Positions 63,168-64,000 of a stretch of 64,000 nt of DNA are shown here, piece by piece. The stretch is taken from contig JAFEBM010000015.1 in assembly GCA_018242685.1 (NCBI GenBank), forward strand, positions 55,111 to 119,110. The letters run 5' to 3'. The DNA is from Nitrospira sp. Its GTDB lineage: Bacteria; Nitrospirota; Nitrospiria; Nitrospirales; Nitrospiraceae. Positions within the stretch are counted from its first letter, which is position 1, and every line of letters begins with the position of its first letter. Position numbers and translations under genes: made by a program. The notes under the pieces were generated by a model. The model ran no database searches, was not told the origin of the DNA, and worked only from the letters and a program-made list of their open reading frames with translations.

Positions 63168-64000
63168 CTAATCGTGGACAAGTTTGAAGGCTAATCTTAC
63201 CTTCTGGTAAGGAGCAGAACCATCAACATACTTCGTCCAGAGCGTTTCAACATCCTCTGACGTATATTCTTCCTCCTCAATATCGAGCACGAGATGTCCT
63301 TGGATGAATCCAAAAATCATAGAATTCTCCTCAGATTCACTGATGGCATGCTCGATTTCGTCCAATTCCGCATTGGTTCGTTGAAGGGTACTCTGTAACT
63401 CTGTCGTCAATTCTGTGATCTCAGTATCGGAGACCAAACTGGCAGAATTCAGTCTCACGGCCAAATTAGCAAAGTATTTTCTGAATCCTGACAAATAGCC
63501 CGATTCCTTTAGCTTGAGAATCAAAGATGGGTCAACGTGATACAGAAAACGCAGCTTATTGTTATTGAACAATTCGCAGAACGATTTCCAGCGATCAGCA
63601 CGCCGTCGCTTTGCCGTAACATAATCGTTCATTCGTATTACAAGAGGAGTCAATGGAACTGCCCCGAGAAGGCGGCAAATGATCAAGCTCATTTCGAAGC
63701 CTGCTCCGCTGCGGACCATATTCAAGTGACCTGATTTATCCTGCTCTGTAAACGTTCTATCCACCGCAATCGGGTCCCTGGCACGTTCTCTCAAGCTGAA
63801 GTTAATAAATGCATCTACCTCCTTTGGCGACAGATTTGGGGAGTTCTGCTTCAGCATGTGACGCTGTGCCTCTTCTGGTAGTCGTCTGGTGTAGCGAAAT
63901 AAGATTTCCTTTCCACGTTCCTGCATTTGCTCCATTTCTTGATCCTCTTCCGGTGTAAATTTTCTCGTACGCTTCTTGTCTGCTACTTTTAATAGGTCCC
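63168..64000 (-). CDS. Hypothetical protein, 5' partial at window end
   Basis: The minus-strand frame stays open through the last base, with DLLKVADKKRTRKFTPEEDQ preceding the first Met in view, so the gene begins beyond the window. At least 276 residues are seen. The protein is soluble, basic first (DKKRTRKF), then helical with a coiled-coil-like stretch (ELTTELQSTLQRTNAELDEI) and a final acidic segment (IEEEEYTSEDVETLW). The family is not recognised. Confidence 0.75.
   Translation of the reverse strand, partial: DLLKVADKKRTRKFTPEEDQEMEQMQERGKEILFRYTRRLPEEAQRHMLKQNSPNLSPKEVDAFINFSLRERARDPIAVDRTFTEQDKSGHLNMVRSGAGFEMSLIICRLLGAVPLTPLVIRMNDYVTAKRRRADRWKSFCELFNNNKLRFLYHVDPSLILKLKESGYLSGFRKYFANLAVRLNSASLVSDTEITELTTELQSTLQRTNAELDEIEHAISESEENSMIFGFIQGHLVLDIEEEEYTSEDVETLWTKYVDGSAPYQKVRLAFKLVHD

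Noticed and set aside
1..64000. tRNA, rRNA or CRISPR array
   Set aside because: I looked for T-loop GTTCGA contexts, rRNA-like stretches and regularly spaced repeats and found none that held up.

Overview
This window looks like a chromosomal segment of a Nitrospira-like bacterium (phylum Nitrospirota). I infer this from the moderately high-GC coding regions, the large number of small conserved hypothetical proteins, and the mix of NRPS, RND efflux, FTR1, TonB-receptor, polyferredoxin and radical-SAM peptide genes. No rRNA, tRNA or CRISPR array was seen, so the taxonomy rests on gene content only.

Left part (1-20309). The 3' end of a non-ribosomal peptide synthetase (A-PCP-C-A-PCP-TE) is followed on the same strand by a complete tripartite RND pump (adaptor, inner-membrane permease, TolC-like channel). 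Next come a cytochrome c-FTR1 iron permease fusion and a small membrane protein with duplicated Glu motifs. A class I DAHP synthase lies on the opposite strand. A TonB-dependent receptor follows, flanked by two small secreted proteins that are rich in His or TonB-like, then a PAP2 phosphatase and a CobW/G3E GTPase. Together this reads as a metal or metallophore (siderophore-like) synthesis, export and uptake locus; that reading is inference.

Middle part (20310-35032). Gene density drops and long non-coding stretches appear. Recognisable are a receiver protein with Tyr at the phosphorylation site, a NapH/CcoG-type polyferredoxin, a 59-aa DUF5989-like membrane protein, an SGNH hydrolase and a ParA/KorB-like ParB pair. 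These are followed by a graveyard of IS1380 and IS256 transposase remnants and a broken SF2 helicase. This looks like a decayed integrated plasmid or genomic island. Two copies of an unusual palindrome (TTGGACATGTCCAA) bracket the IS256 remnant.

Right-centre (35033-55000). Housekeeping-type genes (haem lipoprotein, DUF2254, tadA, ECF sigma/anti-sigma) lead into the most interesting feature, a minus-strand operon (about 47996 down to 39809) with the content of a RiPP pathway. It holds a TPR protein, a small acidic protein, a GT-B glycosyltransferase, a PqqD-like recognition protein, two radical-SAM/SPASM enzymes and a 66-aa Gly/Cys/Arg-rich precursor-like peptide. It continues with an HPr-kinase-like protein, a third radical-SAM/SPASM enzyme, a PF14907-type nucleotidyltransferase and an S26-like signal peptidase. 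Several neighbours overlap by 4 bp (ATGA), which implies translational coupling. A lipoprotein, a PagL-like lipid A deacylase, TPR proteins and a divergent tandem SagB-type nitroreductase flank it.

Right end (55001-64000). This holds glycogen branching enzyme, an ArsB/NhaD transporter, a DUF4403 lipoprotein, two copies of a palindromic-ended MITE-like repeat, a cupin remnant, a RelE/Phd toxin-antitoxin pair, a PIN-domain remnant and a hypothetical gene running off the window.
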